Source of the DNA: Halieaceae bacterium UBA4438
Lineage (GTDB): Bacteria > Pseudomonadota > Gammaproteobacteria > Pseudomonadales > Halieaceae
Reading direction: 5' to 3'
NCBI GenBank assembly: GCA_002390485.1
Contig: DGPO01000086.1
Coordinates: 1 to 5,975 of the forward strand
Length of the DNA stretch: 5,975 nucleotides
Shown: piece after piece, positions 5,086-5,975 of the stretch
Layout of the letters: each line of letters opens with the position of its first letter
Position numbering within the stretch: the stretch's first letter is position 1
Made by a program: the position numbers and the translations under genes
Notes under the pieces: model-generated
What the model was told of the DNA's origin: nothing
Seen by the model: only the letters and a program-made list of their open reading frames with translations
Databases searched by the model: none

Positions 5086-5975
5086 TACTGGCGGTGAACA
5101 ACTTGACCATTGACCACCGTCATCAGCACCGGTGTCGTACTGATGCTTTCCTGTGGAATCTCAAAGAGATTATGCTTCAGTAACACCAGGTCAGCGCGTT
5201 TACCCTCCGTCAGTGACCCTAAGGCGTCTAATTCGCCGACTTGGATCGCCGTGTTGCGGGTCATGGCGACGATTGCCTCTGCGACGGTCACGGCCTGATC
5301 GGCGTTACGAGCGGGCATATCGGGCGTGCCGGGTAACCGTCGGGTGACGGCAGCTTCAATCAGTTCCAATGGCCTATACGTCGACAGGTAAGCTGATGCA
5401 GGCCAGTCGGCCCCGAAGCTTTGATTCGCGCCTGACATCATAATCGACCGAACGGGGTAGGCGTTTTCGACTTTATCCATGCCGACAAAAGACCCGATAT
5501 TGAAGTATGAGGGATCGCGAGCGGCCCATTGAATAGACGTCTGAGCGGTCACGTTTAAAGCGCTAAAGCGCGGTATGTCCTCTGGGTGAACAAAGTCCAT
5601 GTGGGCGATCGTGGCTCGCACACTCACATTGCCCGTACTCGTTCGTGCAGTCTCTATGGCATCGAGCGACATGCGCACAGCACCACCACCGATGGCGTGG
5701 ATATGGACCGGTATGTCTTGGCTGAAGTACGTCTCAATGTTCGAGGTGAGGTCTGCTTTAGAAATCATCGGCTGCCCAAAGTCCTCGTTATGGGAGTCGA
5801 TATAAGGGGTGAGCAGAAAGGCAGTATGACCTTCGGGCACGCCGTCCGCTGCTAATTTTACTGCCTCGGGGCGAACCAGAGCGCCACTAAACTCCTCGGA
5901 GAATCGCTTAAAGCGACTCGCAATTTTAGTGGCGTTATCGGTTTCGCGAACGGAACCAAAAATCCGCAGTGTCAG
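5085..5975 (-). CDS. YtcJ-like metal-dependent amidohydrolase (Amidohydro_3 family), C-terminal part
   Basis: The minus-strand frame is open from the window edge (5975) to TAA at 5087-5085, giving 296 residues; a GTG at 5840 is internal, because clear family sequence lies upstream of it. Counting from the edge, it shows VKLAADG (39-45, Lys40 probably the carbamylated metal-bridging lysine), VHIHAIGGGAV (90-100, His93), IAHMDFVHPEDIPRF (123-137, His125), GADWPAS (188-194, Asp190) and GKRADLVLL (258-266) leading into the C-terminal beta-sandwich. These are the second-half motifs of the YtcJ/NfdA-type amidohydrolases, which are about 550-600 residues long, so about half is missing. The usual HAIGD is HAIGG here (Gly97). 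Such proteins hydrolyse amide or related bonds, but substrates are rarely known. Many relatives carry a signal peptide, which cannot be checked. It converges on the aminotransferase with 54 bases between stops. Confidence 0.85.
   Translation of the reverse strand: MTLRIFGSVRETDNATKIASRFKRFSEEFSGALVRPEAVKLAADGVPEGHTAFLLTPYIDSHNEDFGQPMISKADLTSNIETYFSQDIPVHIHAIGGGAVRMSLDAIETARTSTGNVSVRATIAHMDFVHPEDIPRFSALNVTAQTSIQWAARDPSYFNIGSFVGMDKVENAYPVRSIMMSGANQSFGADWPASAYLSTYRPLELIEAAVTRRLPGTPDMPARNADQAVTVAEAIVAMTRNTAIQVGELDALGSLTEGKRADLVLLKHNLFEIPQESISTTPVLMTVVNGQVVHRQ

Noticed and set aside
5586..5855. Plus-strand open frames opposite the amidohydrolase
   Set aside because: The minus strand carries conserved amidohydrolase motifs throughout; the opposing frames show no family features or ribosome binding site.
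1..5975. CRISPR array, tRNA, insertion sequence or phage module
   Set aside because: Reading both strands showed no regularly spaced repeats, no cloverleaf-like segment, no transposase or integrase motifs and no terminal inverted repeats.

Overview
The window looks like a chromosomal piece from a marine-type gammaproteobacterium. GC is moderate, by eye a little over 50%. The genes are tightly packed, and the mix of families (carotenoid oxygenase, phosphonate oxygenases, molybdenum-cofactor genes, a Tat-exported aminotransferase, a YtcJ-like amidohydrolase) recalls OM60/NOR5-like (Halieaceae) genomes. That placement is inference from gene style, not from a marker gene. No tRNA, rRNA, insertion sequence, CRISPR array or phage gene was seen, and no gene-free stretch exceeds 100 bases.

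Positions 1-129 hold the last 42 codons of a carotenoid/stilbene oxygenase. A leader of about 100 bases follows, with an A-tract/T-tract stem-loop (140-175) and a three-armed set of GCCTCG/CGAGGC repeats (179-207) that can fold in two mutually exclusive ways just before the next gene's ribosome binding site.

Positions 228-1851 hold the most notable unit: an Fe(II)/2-oxoglutarate dioxygenase of the gamma-butyrobetaine hydroxylase type, overlapping by 8 bases an HD-domain protein of the PhnZ/TmpB type. The pair matches TmpA-TmpB, which together convert 2-(trimethylammonio)ethylphosphonate to glycine betaine and phosphate. Genes of this kind are usually misannotated as carnitine biosynthesis and 'HD domain protein'.

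Positions 1938-3854 hold moeA and a mobA-like nucleotidyltransferase, 15 bases apart: molybdate insertion into molybdopterin, then attachment of a nucleotide. Positions 3930-5030 hold a histidinol-phosphate-aminotransferase-like PLP enzyme carrying a twin-arginine signal, with its own possible promoter. Converging on it from the minus strand is the C-terminal part of a YtcJ-type amidohydrolase whose start lies beyond base 5975.

The plus-strand genes form at least two co-directional units (tmpAB; moeA-mobA), followed by the aminotransferase. Only tmpA-tmpB and moeA-mobA have an obvious shared function. Nothing in the window shows a phosphonate transporter or regulator.
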